Part shown: positions 50,858 through 59,460 of the stretch, one piece after another
How positions within the stretch are numbered: position 1 is the stretch's first letter
Layout: every line of letters begins with the position of its first letter
Source: Primorskyibacter flagellatus
GTDB taxonomy: Bacteria > Pseudomonadota > Alphaproteobacteria > Rhodobacterales > Rhodobacteraceae
Assembly: GCF_014638275.1 (NCBI RefSeq)
Contig: NZ_BMFJ01000002.1
Location: forward strand, 248,001-312,000
DNA: 64,000 nucleotides
Direction: 5' to 3'
Program-made: the position numbers and the translations under genes
The notes under the pieces: model-generated
The model's database searches: none
What the model saw: only the letters and a program-made list of their open reading frames with translations
Told to the model about the DNA's origin: nothing

Positions 50858-52180
50858 TCAGTACAGCATTCGCAGCAGGAACAGGGAGATACCGGGGAAG
50901 AACACCAGCAGCGCGACCCGCACGATGTCCGACCCGACAAAGTACATCACCGCCCCGTAGGTCTTCACGATCGGCGTTTCCTTGTCCATGGAGTTGATGA
51001 CGAACAGGTTCATGCCAACAGGAGGCGTGATCAGGCCGACCTCCACCACGATCAGCACGATGATGCCGAACCAGATCGCGAATTCCTCCGGTCCCATCCC
51101 GAAGTCGAGCGCGGAGACGATCGGGAAGAAGATCGGGATCGTCAGCAGGATCATCGACAGGCTGTCCATCAGGCAGCCAAAGATCAGGTAGAGCACCAGG
51201 ATCATCACCAGCACCAGCCACGGGTTCAGACCCTGCTCCACCACCCAGGAGGCGAGCTCCTGCGGCACCTGGGTCAGGGCGAGGAAGCCGTTGTAGAAGG
51301 CCGCGCCGAGCACGATGAAAAAGATCATCGCCGTGCTGCGCGCCGTGGCATAGAAGCTGTCCGCCCAGGCCCGTCCCCTCAGCCCGCCGTTCAGCAGCGC
51401 GATGATGCCCGTGCCGGCGGCCCCGACCGCCGCGCCTTCCGTCGGGGTGAAGACACCAAGGTAGATGCCCCCGACCACGACGAGGAACACGATGAGCACC
51501 GGCAGCACATCGATCAGCGCCCGGAACCGCTCTGCCATCGGCACCGGAGGCCGAACCCCTGCCGCATCCGGGTTCACCCGCACGTAGATCGCGATGGTGA
51601 TCATGTAGCCGATGGCCGCGAGAATCCCCGGCACCATGGCCGCCAGGAACAGCTTGGCGATGTTCTGTTCGGCGAGGATCGCATAGACGACAAGAATGAC
51701 CGACGGCGGGATAAGTATCCCAAGCGTCCCGCCCGCCGCCAGCGTGGCCGAGGAGAAGCCGCCGGAATAGCCGTAGCGCTTCATCTCCGGCAGGGCGACC
51801 TGCCCCATGGTCGCCGCGGTGGCGAGCGACGATCCGCAGATCGCGCCAAAGCCCGCACAGGCCCCGATGGCCGCGATGGCCACGCCGCCGCGCAGATGCC
51901 CCAGCCAGTTCTCCGCCGCCTTGAACAGTGCCTGGCTCATCCCGCCGAGCGTGGCGAACTGCCCCATGAGCAGGAACATCGGCACGATGGACAGCGAATA
52001 GGAGGAGAAGGTCGAATAGGTCTCGGACTTCAGCCGGGCCAGCGCGACGATGGCATTGCCATTCACTGCGTAAAGCCCGCCGAAACCGACCGCGAACATC
52101 GCCAGACCGATCGGCATGCGCAGGAAGATCAGCGCCATGAGAACCGGGAAGGACAGCAGTCCGATGTCGAAATTGCTCAT
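50858..52180 (-). CDS. dctM: TRAP transporter large permease (DctM)
   Basis: The 440-residue protein has about 12 spans and TRAP-T large-subunit motifs: FGAICGSSLATAATMGQVAL (about 111-130), the GILIPPSVILVVYAILAEQN segment and GLITPPVGMNLFVIN near the C-terminus. It is the Na+-coupled channel of a tripartite ATP-independent importer. The start overlaps the small-permease stop by one base (TGATG). It is the last gene of the dctP-dctQ-dctM unit. The ligand is probably a carboxylate, but cannot be specified. Confidence 0.95.
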   Translation of the reverse strand: MSNFDIGLLSFPVLMALIFLRMPIGLAMFAVGFGGLYAVNGNAIVALARLKSETYSTFSSYSLSIVPMFLLMGQFATLGGMSQALFKAAENWLGHLRGGVAIAAIGACAGFGAICGSSLATAATMGQVALPEMKRYGYSGGFSSATLAAGGTLGILIPPSVILVVYAILAEQNIAKLFLAAMVPGILAAIGYMITIAIYVRVNPDAAGVRPPVPMAERFRALIDVLPVLIVFLVVVGGIYLGVFTPTEGAAVGAAGTGIIALLNGGLRGRAWADSFYATARSTAMIFFIVLGAAFYNGFLALTQVPQELASWVVEQGLNPWLVLVMILVLYLIFGCLMDSLSMILLTIPIFFPIVSALDFGMGPEEFAIWFGIIVLIVVEVGLITPPVGMNLFVINSMDKETPIVKTYGAVMYFVGSDIVRVALLVFFPGISLFLLRMLY

Positions 52181-52761
52181 CAGTGCGCGCCCCCTTCGAC
52201 CCGCAGAAGAACCCGGCCCGTGACCAGTTCACCAACCCGCAGCGCCGCCACGTAGACCGCGACCACCGCCGCCGCGACCGCCCCGGTCAGGGACAGCGCA
52301 AAGGCCCACCACACCGGGAACTGCAACAGCATCGTCGTTTCGTTGTAGCGCATCTTGCCCGCCATCCCGTCGTAGAGCTTCCAGGCGATGACGATCAGCA
52401 CCACCGCGAACAGCACCTCCCACAGCGCGGTCAGCAACCGGTTGACCCCCTCCGGAAAGACCGAGGTCAGGATGTCGACCGAGGCATGCGCGCCGGTGAT
52501 CTGCGCCAGCGGCAGGAAGGCGAAGATGCAGAAGGCGATCCCCGCCTCAACCAGTTCGAAGTCGCCCGTCACCGGCCCGACCCCCGCATCCAGCACCATC
52601 TGCGCGAACCCGGCCAGAACCCCGGCCCCGATCAGGTCGTGCATCAGCGTGTTGATGCCCCGCCCCGCAACCGACACCACCGTCAGCAGGATCAGCACCG
52701 TCAGGATGATCCCGCCAAGGAAGGCGGCCACCTGCGCCAGTCTCAGAAAAAAACGTGTCAT
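52180..52761 (-). CDS. dctQ: TRAP transporter small permease (DctQ)
   Basis: The 193-residue protein has four spans, as expected for DctQ, with ILTVLILLTVVSVAGRGINT (19-38) and the conserved AHASVDILTSVFP followed by WEVLFAVVLIVIAWKLYDGM. It bridges the large permease and periplasmic binding protein. The ATG at 52761 (MTRFF) is preferred over a longer in-frame start beyond it. A 12-bp stem hairpin lies between dctP and this gene. Confidence 0.92.
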   Translation of the reverse strand: MTRFFLRLAQVAAFLGGIILTVLILLTVVSVAGRGINTLMHDLIGAGVLAGFAQMVLDAGVGPVTGDFELVEAGIAFCIFAFLPLAQITGAHASVDILTSVFPEGVNRLLTALWEVLFAVVLIVIAWKLYDGMAGKMRYNETTMLLQFPVWWAFALSLTGAVAAAVVAVYVAALRVGELVTGRVLLRVEGGAH

Positions 52762-52827
52762 GCCGCAAGCCGCCCCCGTCCGGCCCCTGCCCGAAAACAA
52801 ACGCCGGACCGCGACGGGTCCGGCGCG

Positions 52828-52857
52828 GACGGATCGCGCACCGGGGCGCGATCCGTC
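52828..52857 (-). repeat. 12-bp stem hairpin between dctP and dctQ
   Basis: GACGGATCGCGC (52828-52839) pairs perfectly with GCGCGATCCGTC (52846-52857) around a 6-nt loop. It begins 5 bp after the dctP stop and has no T-run. This suits an mRNA-stabilising or partial attenuation element that keeps the binding protein in excess over the membrane subunits. Confidence 0.7.
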
Positions 52858-52861
52858 ACGT

Positions 52862-53896
52862 TCACTTGGTATTCGCCTCGATCAGCGACTTCGCCTCGTC
52901 CAGCAGCGCCTGGCCGTCGATCCCGGCGCCCTTCATCTCCTCGATCCACCAGGCTTCCACCGGAGCGGCCGCGGCCTTCCACTCGGCGATCTGGTCGTCG
53001 GTCAGTTCGATGATGTTGTTGCCGCGATCCTTGGCGAAAGCATAAGCCGGGTCGTCCGCCGCCTGCATCGTCTTGCCCGCGAAGGCCGAGAACTCCTCGC
53101 CCGAGTTGTCGTCGATCACCTTCTTCAGGTCATCGGGCATGGAGTCGTACTTGTCCTTGTTCAGCGCGAACACGAAGGTCGTGGTGTAGAGAGAGTTGTT
53201 CGGGAAGGTCGTGTGGTTCGTCACCAGCTCCGACACCTTCAGCGCGGTTGTCACCTCCCACGGGATCACGGTCGCGTCGATCACGCCCTTGGACAGCGCC
53301 TCCGTCACCGCCGGAACCGGCATGCCCACGGTGGTTGCGCCCAGGTCGGTGAACATCTTGTTCGTCACCCGCGTCGGCGCTCGCAGCTTGACCCCGTTCA
53401 GATCGGAGACCGAGTTGATCGGGTCCTTGGAATGGATCAGTCCCGGACCATGCACCCAGAGCCCGATGACCTTCACGTCCTTGTAGTCCTGATCCAGCAG
53501 ATGCTTCTCGGCATATTGCCAGTAGGCGCGGCTGGTGTCCTCGCCATTCGTCATGATGAACGGCATCTCGAACACCTCGGCGCGCGGGAAGCGGCCCGGT
53601 GTATAGCCCGTTACGGTCCAGATCACGTCGGCGACACCGTCGAGAACCTGATCGTAAAGCTCCGGCGGACGCCCGCCAAGCTGCATGGCGGGATAGCGCT
53701 CCACCTTGATCCGGCCCTGGCTGTCGGCTTCGATCTTGTCCGCCCAGACGTCCAGAATTTCCTTCGGAACCGAGGCCTGCGCCGGCAGGAATTGATGCAG
53801 TTTCAGGGTGACTTCCTGGGCGAGGGCAGCGGTGCTCGTCCCGGCCAGAAGCGCCGCGGCGGCAATCCCGCGAAGTGCCGTCTTCATGAATGACAT
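52862..53896 (-). CDS. dctP: TRAP transporter substrate-binding protein (DctP)
   Basis: The 344-residue protein has a signal peptide (cleavage after ALA, residue 26) and the DctP fold. EVFEMPFIMTNGEDTSRAYW is followed by GLIHSKDPINSVSDLNGVKL and RAPTRVTNKMFTDLG, which carries the conserved arginine that binds the ligand carboxylate. GGAGG precedes the ATG. It is the extracytoplasmic receptor for the DctQM permease downstream. The ligand is likely a carboxylic acid but not identifiable here. Confidence 0.95.
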   Translation of the reverse strand: MSFMKTALRGIAAAALLAGTSTAALAQEVTLKLHQFLPAQASVPKEILDVWADKIEADSQGRIKVERYPAMQLGGRPPELYDQVLDGVADVIWTVTGYTPGRFPRAEVFEMPFIMTNGEDTSRAYWQYAEKHLLDQDYKDVKVIGLWVHGPGLIHSKDPINSVSDLNGVKLRAPTRVTNKMFTDLGATTVGMPVPAVTEALSKGVIDATVIPWEVTTALKVSELVTNHTTFPNNSLYTTTFVFALNKDKYDSMPDDLKKVIDDNSGEEFSAFAGKTMQAADDPAYAFAKDRGNNIIELTDDQIAEWKAAAAPVEAWWIEEMKGAGIDGQALLDEAKSLIEANTK

Positions 53897-54003
53897 GTGT
53901 TCCTCCCGTCATCAGGCGATGCTCTTGCCGCCCCCTGCCGGACCAAGGGGTCCGGGGCCCGTTTTCGGGCTCTGCACCGGGGACACCGGCATCGCGCCGG
54001 GCA

Positions 54004-54032
54004 AGGATGACCGCGCCCCCTCAACCTGTCAA
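54004..54032 (-). promoter_or_regulatory. Probable dctP promoter
   Basis: On the minus strand TTGACA (54027-54032), 17-bp spacer and CATCCT (54004-54009), 108 bp upstream of the dctP start. The rest of the 53897-54194 gap shows no gene, only an imperfect hairpin (GGACCAAGGGGTCC, 53940-53953). Confidence 0.5.
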
Positions 54033-54194
54033 ACCCGGAGAAGGTCCGACAGTTAGTTTCCTTGAAAACATTTTACAATGTCAGCTATTTTTAGGGGTGC
54101 GAGGCTTTCCAAGACCGGGAAGTACCGCCGAAACAACGGCTTCAAGTCCCGGATTCGGGCCCGAAAAGAGCGATCGACAAGCGGAAAACGCGAA

Positions 54195-54545
54195 TCACAC
54201 GCGGGGCAGCAGCCCGGCAGGACGCGTGTCGGGCAGTTCGAAATCCAGCGCGGGCAGCGTCTCTGCCGCGGTCTGGCGCTTGAACTCGTACTGCATCTCT
54301 TGGCCGTCCTGAGCCGAGGCGACGATCAGGCACTGCCACAGATGCCGCCCCCCGTCGTAGACATCCACCAGCCCGCGCAGTCGCGGCGCGCCGTCGGCAG
54401 GAACCACCATGCCGTGATCGCGCAGCCGCAGGATCGGAAAGACCTGATCCCCCACGACCACCCGCAGACGGTTTTTCCGGCGCAGGGCCAGCCGATGCGC
54501 GGCTTCAAGTCCCTCACGGACCTCTCTGGGCAGATAGGTGGTCAT
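54195..54545 (-). CDS. Hypothetical protein, 116 residues
   Basis: I do not recognise the family with confidence. The protein is soluble, mixed alpha/beta, with a basic helix followed by strands (ALRRKNRLRVVVGDQVFPIL, 20-39) and GLVDVYDGGRHLWQCLIVAS (59-78), ending in a proline-rich tail. The alternation of strands is faintly reminiscent of a PilZ-type barrel, but the RxxxR and DxSxxG motifs are not present, so I do not assign it. It is isolated: 298 bp from dctP and 102 bp from cobM. The ATG at 54545 is preceded by GGGAGGAG. Confidence 0.68.
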   Translation of the reverse strand: MTTYLPREVREGLEAAHRLALRRKNRLRVVVGDQVFPILRLRDHGMVVPADGAPRLRGLVDVYDGGRHLWQCLIVASAQDGQEMQYEFKRQTAAETLPALDFELPDTRPAGLLPRV

Positions 54546-54647
54546 GATCGCTCCTCCCGGGTCACAGCATGAACCCGATGACGTAAGCGTCAAGTTAAGG
54601 CTTCGGTTCCAGTCTGTTTCCGGAAAAGCTGTGCCCGAAAAGCTCTG

Positions 54648-55424
54648 TCAGTCCTGCCCTGCCCGCACGCGTGGCCGGAGGACATGCGGAATCGCGGCGT
54701 CATACAGGGCGGAGTCGCGGAAATCCCGTATCTCGCCCAGCACCGGACCGACAAGGATCAGCGCGGTCCGCGTGATCTTTTCGGCTCTGACCCTGCCCTG
54801 GATATCCGCCAGTGTCCCGCGGATGAACATCTGGTCCGGCCAGCCGACGCGATAGGCCACGACCACAGGGCAGTCCGCCCCGTAATGCGGCGCCAGCTGC
54901 CGCTCGATCTCCCGCAGGTTCCGCACGCCCAGATGGATCGCCAGCGTCGCCCCGGTCCGGGCGAAATTCTCCAGCGTCTCGCCCGCGGGCATGGCGGTCG
55001 ATTTCATGCTCACCCGCGTCAGAACGATGGACTGCGCGACTTCGGGCACCGTCAGTTCCTGGCCAAGCGCCGCCGCGGCCGCCGCATAGGCCGGCACGCC
55101 CGGGACGATCTCGTACGGAATGCCGTCCGTCCTGAGCCGCCGGATCTGTTCGGCAATCGCGCCGTAAAGGGACGGATCGCCGGAATGTACCCGCGCCACG
55201 TCCTCGCCCCGGCCATGCGCGGCGACGATCTCCGCATGGGTCTCGTCCAGCGTCATCGGCGCCGTGTCCCTGACCAGCGCGCCCTCCGGTGCGCAGGCCA
55301 CGACCTCCTCCGGCACCAGCGACCCGGCGTAAAGGCAGACCGGACAGGCCCCGATCAGCCGCTGCGCCTTAAGCGTCAGAAGTTCCGGATCCCCCGGTCC
55401 CGCCCCGATGAAATAGACGGTCAT
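54648..55424 (-). CDS. cobM: Precorrin-4 C11-methyltransferase
   Basis: The 258-residue SAM-dependent tetrapyrrole methylase starts VYFIGAGPGDPELLTLKAQR (3-22), with CLYAGSLVPEEVV and VHSGDPSLYGAIAEQIRRL. It then has LTRVSMKSTAMPAGETLENF, which distinguishes CobM/CbiF from the other methylases. It methylates C11 of precorrin-4 or its cobalt form. The ATG overlaps the stop of the CbiG-CobJ fusion (ATGA). It is the last gene of the minus-strand cobalamin operon. Confidence 0.95.
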   Translation of the reverse strand: MTVYFIGAGPGDPELLTLKAQRLIGACPVCLYAGSLVPEEVVACAPEGALVRDTAPMTLDETHAEIVAAHGRGEDVARVHSGDPSLYGAIAEQIRRLRTDGIPYEIVPGVPAYAAAAAALGQELTVPEVAQSIVLTRVSMKSTAMPAGETLENFARTGATLAIHLGVRNLREIERQLAPHYGADCPVVVAYRVGWPDQMFIRGTLADIQGRVRAEKITRTALILVGPVLGEIRDFRDSALYDAAIPHVLRPRVRAGQD

Positions 55425-57427
55425 TGCCGCTGTCCCTCTTTGGTTTTGCCGATATACAGGGCCTCGCCCGCAGACCGGGGGGCGTCCCCTTCTCCCGGCT
55501 CCCACACCGCCCCGGCCCCGACATGCCGGTTGCCCACGTCCACGAGATCCCCGTCGATCCGGCGCGCATAGCCGCGCGGCGTGAACATCCGCGGCCCCTC
55601 ACCCAGCATGGCCAGCCGGGTGTTCGACGACCCGACCAGCACCACCGTCAGCATGTCGACCTCATCCACCTCAAGCTGGTCCAGCCGCCGGTAGCGCACA
55701 TGTTCTTCCGGCCGTCCGAGCGAGGTGGCGAGCATCACCGGAGTATCCCCCGGACGATGCGCCAGCAGGATGTCCCGCGCCTCCGCCAGCAGCGTCCGCC
55801 GCGTCTTGCTGACCGGGTTGTAGAAGGCCACGACGAAATCCCCCTCCGCCGCAGCGCGCAGCCGCCGCAGAATATCGTCCCGCGGTGTCAGCAGGTCCGA
55901 CAGGGAGATCGCGCAGAAATCGTGCCCGAGCGGAGCCCCCGCCCGCGCCGCCGCCCCCTGCAGCGCCGACACGCCCGGAGAGCAGACCACCTCCACCCGC
56001 CTTGCCGCCGCGCTCACGCCGGTTTCGTCGACGCGGTCCAGCAGTTCGAAGACCAGCGCCCCCATGGCATAGATCCCCGCGTCCCCCGAACAGACCAGCG
56101 CCACGTCGCGCCCTTCTCCCGCGCGTTCCAGCGCATAGCGGCAGCGGTCCTCCTCCCCGCCAAGCGGGAAGTCCGCGCGATGTTTCCCCGCCGCCAGCGG
56201 CCCGAGCAGGTCGATGTAGAGCCCGTATCCCACAAGCTCCTCCGCCTCCGCGATCAGGCGCGACACCTCCGGTGTCCGCCAGGCCGCCTGTCCCGGCCCG
56301 ATCCCGACCACCGACAACCGCCCGCGACGCCGCCCGCGCGGCACCTCAATCACTTCGGGCGACACGGCCAGCGCGCAGGTGGCATTGGCCGTCTTGCGCT
56401 TGGCCACGACCAGCCGCCCCTCCGGTCCAACCCCGGCCAAAGCCGCGCCTTCGGAGACGCCGTGGCAACCGACCTCCGCAAAAACCACATCCGACGGAGT
56501 CGCCAGGCGCGGCGTCTCCGCCTCCAGTTCCTCCGCCGTGAAGATCCGCAGCGGCAGTCCGAGGTCGGACGCCAGCCGGTTCACCGCCACCTCGTCCGCC
56601 TTCACGTCGATGGAATGCACCGCCGACACGGCCCCCGGCGCGACCCCGGCCTCCGCCAGCACCTCCGCCACCAGCGCGGCCAGTTCTTCCGGCGGACAGT
56701 TGCGCGAACAACCGACGCCGAGGGAGAAGCGCACCGGGTGGAAGGTCAGCACCCCGGGTACCGGGGGAGAGGTCTTCGCCTCGATCACCACCACATCCGC
56801 GTCATCCTCGGGCTCGACCCGAGGATCTCCCCCCGATGTCCCGGCGACTGGGGTGCCTCGGGTCAGAGATGTGGACTGCGCCCGGCCCGCCAAACCCTCC
56901 AGCCACCCGGCCTCCGCCGCCACCTCTCCGTCCAGCCGCACCCCGGCCCCGGCGAGCAGGCGAGCCATCGCGTCCTTTGCCAATCCCGGCGTGCCAAGCC
57001 GCCATCCCGCTGGCGGTTCGTCCAGCGAAACGCCAAGCGCCACCTCACCCGCCGTCGTGACCGCCGCAACCGCACCAAGCGCCTCCGCGGTCTGCCGCGC
57101 CAGCCGGTTCGCGCCACGGTGCCCGCCAAGCAGCGGCACCACAAGCGATCCGTCATCGCTCACCGACAGAACCGGAGGCTCCGACACCTTGTCCGCCAGA
57201 AGCGGCGCCACCGCCCGGATCAGGATTCCGCTCGCGCAGACCCCGATCACTGGCCGCCCCGCCGCGAACATGTCGCGTGCGAAGTCCAGCGCATTGTCAA
57301 ACACCGCATCCGCCCCCGCGACCCGCCCCGCCCTGCCGAACATGGCCACGCCAAGCGCATCGGCAACCCGCCGCGCCACCACCGCGCCCGATCCGGACAC
57401 CGCCATCACCACCGGGTCTAGAGCCAC
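55421..57427 (-). CDS. cobJ: CbiG-CobJ fusion (cobalamin ring-contraction proteins)
   Basis: The 668-residue protein joins a CbiG-type N-terminal half (about 1-365; VCASGILIRAVAPLLADK, PLLGGHRGANRLA, SLGVGCSRNCPPEELAAL, HSIDVKADEVAVNRLA) to a CobJ/CbiH precorrin-3 C17-methyltransferase (370-668; SVVGIGPGQAAWRTPEV, GYGLYIDLL, CSGDAGIYAMGALVFEL, FYNPVSKTRR). CobJ methylates C17 with ring contraction. CbiG opens the lactone and removes C20 in the cobalt-first route. The start is GTG 57427, overlapping the cobI stop by 10 bp. Residues about 184-211 are an insertion; DPRVEPEDD (201-209) is encoded by a palindromic repeat. Whether both halves are active is not known. Confidence 0.92.
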   Translation of the reverse strand: MALDPVVMAVSGSGAVVARRVADALGVAMFGRAGRVAGADAVFDNALDFARDMFAAGRPVIGVCASGILIRAVAPLLADKVSEPPVLSVSDDGSLVVPLLGGHRGANRLARQTAEALGAVAAVTTAGEVALGVSLDEPPAGWRLGTPGLAKDAMARLLAGAGVRLDGEVAAEAGWLEGLAGRAQSTSLTRGTPVAGTSGGDPRVEPEDDADVVVIEAKTSPPVPGVLTFHPVRFSLGVGCSRNCPPEELAALVAEVLAEAGVAPGAVSAVHSIDVKADEVAVNRLASDLGLPLRIFTAEELEAETPRLATPSDVVFAEVGCHGVSEGAALAGVGPEGRLVVAKRKTANATCALAVSPEVIEVPRGRRRGRLSVVGIGPGQAAWRTPEVSRLIAEAEELVGYGLYIDLLGPLAAGKHRADFPLGGEEDRCRYALERAGEGRDVALVCSGDAGIYAMGALVFELLDRVDETGVSAAARRVEVVCSPGVSALQGAAARAGAPLGHDFCAISLSDLLTPRDDILRRLRAAAEGDFVVAFYNPVSKTRRTLLAEARDILLAHRPGDTPVMLATSLGRPEEHVRYRRLDQLEVDEVDMLTVVLVGSSNTRLAMLGEGPRMFTPRGYARRIDGDLVDVGNRHVGAGAVWEPGEGDAPRSAGEALYIGKTKEGQRQ
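56799..56828. repeat. Palindromic repeat embedded in the CbiG-CobJ coding sequence
   Basis: ATCCTCGGG (56804-56812) pairs with CCCGAGGAT (56818-56826) around CTCGA. It is a copy of a well-known alphaproteobacterial intergenic repeat whose translation in one frame gives DPRVxPEDD; here it is read in frame as that peptide in the interdomain linker of CbiG. Confidence 0.8.
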
Positions 57428-58119
57428 GGATCATCCCCCCTGTTCATCAGGATCATCGAGAAATAGGGCGCCGCTTCCGGCGCCTGCGCCAGCGGGCAGA
57501 CAACTTCGTCCGGCAGGCCGACCCGCGCCACATAGACCGCCTTGTCCAGCAGCCCGAGCTCCGCGAACACCCCCCGGATCTTCGCCATGTGCCGACCGAC
57601 CTTCAGGATCGCGACCGCTTCCGCCCCGCCGATCCGCTCACGAAGCTCCGCCCCGGGCAGCGGCCCCGGCAGAACCGTGAGCCGTTCGTTGCGCGCGACC
57701 AGCGGCCGCCCGGCCCGCGCCGAACAGGCGGAGACGGAGGTGACGCCGGGCACGACCTCGACCTCGAACCGACCCGACAGCCGCGCGAACAGGTACATGA
57801 ACGAGCCGTAGAAGAATGGATCCCCCTCGCAGAGACAGACCACGTCCGCGCCGCTTTCCAGCGCCGCGGCGATCTCCTCCGCGCCCGTGTCATAGGCAGC
57901 CTGCGCCGGTGCCCGCTCCACCGTCATCGGCACATCCATGACGATCTCGCGGCACCCGGCCGGGATCAGCCCGGCGGCGATGGAACGCGCAAAGCTCGCC
58001 CCGCCCGTCAGCGCCGGATAGGCCACCACCGAAGCGCCCGCGATCAGCCGCGCCGCCTTCAGCGTTAGCAACTCAGGATCGCCGGGGCCAAGGCCCACGC
58101 CATACAGCCGCCCGGTCAT
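57418..58119 (-). CDS. cobI: Precorrin-2 C20-methyltransferase
   Basis: The 233-residue methylase begins LYGVGLGPGDPELLTLKAAR (5-24). It has VVCLCEGDPFFYGSFMYLFA and GVTSVSACSARAGRPLVARN, typical of CobI/CbiL. It methylates C20 of precorrin-2, the first committed corrin step. The ATG at 58119 overlaps the cobL stop (ATGA), and the stop overlaps the cobJ start. A longer reading through cobL is excluded. Confidence 0.95.
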   Translation of the reverse strand: MTGRLYGVGLGPGDPELLTLKAARLIAGASVVAYPALTGGASFARSIAAGLIPAGCREIVMDVPMTVERAPAQAAYDTGAEEIAAALESGADVVCLCEGDPFFYGSFMYLFARLSGRFEVEVVPGVTSVSACSARAGRPLVARNERLTVLPGPLPGAELRERIGGAEAVAILKVGRHMAKIRGVFAELGLLDKAVYVARVGLPDEVVCPLAQAPEAAPYFSMILMNRGDDPWL

Positions 58120-59318
58120 CGCTTCACCAGGCTCCACTGGGTCACCGGCATCGCCGGTTTCCAGCCAGACATCCGGCCAACCGCCTCCGCCCGCGCGACC
58201 TGGATTTTGCATAGTTCCCCGCCATGCCGCGCGTGAAGCGCCAGCATGACCTGCTCGCTCTCGATCGTCACCGCATTGGCCACCAGCCGGCCAAGCGGTT
58301 TCAGCGCCGCCCAGGCGGCCCCGAAAGCCTCCGCGCTGAGCCCGCCTCCGATAAACACCGCATCGGGGGCCTCCAGACCGTCCAGCGCCGCCGGGGCCTC
58401 GCCCTCCACCAGCCGCAGCCCCGGCACGCCAAGCGCCAGCGCATTCGCCGCCGCCATGGACCGCCGGTCCGCGCGCGGTTCTATCCCGACGGCCCGCGCA
58501 TAGCGCGCGCCCCGCATCCATTCGACGGCAACCGATCCGCAGCCCGTCCCGATGTCCCAGAGCAGCGCGCCCCGCATCGGCATCAGCTTGGCCAGCGTCA
58601 CCGCCCGTACCTCGCGCTTGGTCATGGTGCCATCGGACACGAAGAGATCATCCGCCAGCCCCGGCACCCGCGGAAGCAGCGCCGCACCCGGGGCAGCCAC
58701 ACAGTCGACCGCAAGGGTGTTGAAGGCGGGCACCTCGTGATCCCAGCTTTCCGCCAGCCCGTCGAACCGGACTTCGCCCGCCCCGCCCATGTTGGCCAGC
58801 ACCGTCATCGGAGACCGCCCGAACCCGCGTTCGGTCAGGAAGCGCGCGATCTGCCCCGGTGTCTCCGCCCCTGTCGTCAGGATCAGCAGCCGTGCGTCGG
58901 GCTGGATGAAGGCGATCATCTGCTCCACCGGACGGCCATGCACCGTCAGCGTCTCCAGATCCGCCATGGACCAGCCCATCCGGGCCGAGGCCAGCTGGAA
59001 GGCCGAGAGCTGCGGGTGATAGACGATCTCGCCCGGCGGGATGCCCCGCCCGATCCGCGCGCCCACGGAAAACCACAGCGGGTCTCCCGTCGCCAGCACG
59101 ACGACCCGCCGCCCCCTGTACCCGTTCAGGGTGGAGATCAGCGCGTCGAACGGGGACGGCCAGGCCACCCGCTCCGCCGTCACAGCGTCCGACAGCCGGT
59201 GATGCCGGTCGCCGCCGATGATGACCTCCGCCGCCTCGACCACGGCGCGGGTGGCGGGTGTCAGCCCGTCCATCCCGTCCTCGCCGATACCGACGATATG
59301 CAGCCAGGGGGTGCTCAT
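58116..59318 (-). CDS. cobL: Precorrin-6Y C5,15-methyltransferase (decarboxylating)
   Basis: The 400-residue protein fuses CbiE (about 1-205; HIVGIGEDGMDGLTPATRA, LATGDPLWFSVGARIGRGIP) to CbiT (about 225-400; ALLWDIGTGCGSVAVEWMRG, a SAM-binding Rossmann loop). It methylates C5 and C15 and decarboxylates the ring C acetate. Coupled to cobI by a 4-bp overlap. The upstream gap to cobH contains a long inverted repeat (59367-59424), yet the genes are on the same strand and likely share a transcript. Confidence 0.95.
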   Translation of the reverse strand: MSTPWLHIVGIGEDGMDGLTPATRAVVEAAEVIIGGDRHHRLSDAVTAERVAWPSPFDALISTLNGYRGRRVVVLATGDPLWFSVGARIGRGIPPGEIVYHPQLSAFQLASARMGWSMADLETLTVHGRPVEQMIAFIQPDARLLILTTGAETPGQIARFLTERGFGRSPMTVLANMGGAGEVRFDGLAESWDHEVPAFNTLAVDCVAAPGAALLPRVPGLADDLFVSDGTMTKREVRAVTLAKLMPMRGALLWDIGTGCGSVAVEWMRGARYARAVGIEPRADRRSMAAANALALGVPGLRLVEGEAPAALDGLEAPDAVFIGGGLSAEAFGAAWAALKPLGRLVANAVTIESEQVMLALHARHGGELCKIQVARAEAVGRMSGWKPAMPVTQWSLVKR

Positions 59319-59366
59319 CGCGCACCGGTCCCTGCGCCGCGCCCTGAGGCCCGCGCCGCGCCGTCG

Positions 59367-59424
59367 AGTATTTCGGGCAAGATGAAGCAGGGGATCGCCC
59401 CCCCTTCATCTTGCCCGAAATACT
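59367..59424. repeat. 58-bp inverted repeat with perfect 21-bp arms in the cobH-cobL gap
   Basis: Arms at 59367-59387 and 59404-59424 are exact reverse complements, separated by 16 bp (GCAGGGGATCGCCCCC). The arm contains TCTTGCCCGAAATACT, which also occurs singly at 26495-26515. In RNA it would form a very stable hairpin within the cobalamin operon. No T-run follows. Confidence 0.9.
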
Positions 59425-59460
59425 CCCGCCGGAGGCATCCCCGTCCCGCCACTGGCATTG

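Noticed and set aside
59451-59457. GCCACTG heptamer resembling part of the cobalamin riboswitch
   Set aside because: It lies just before the end of cobH on the wrong strand and without the rest of the core.
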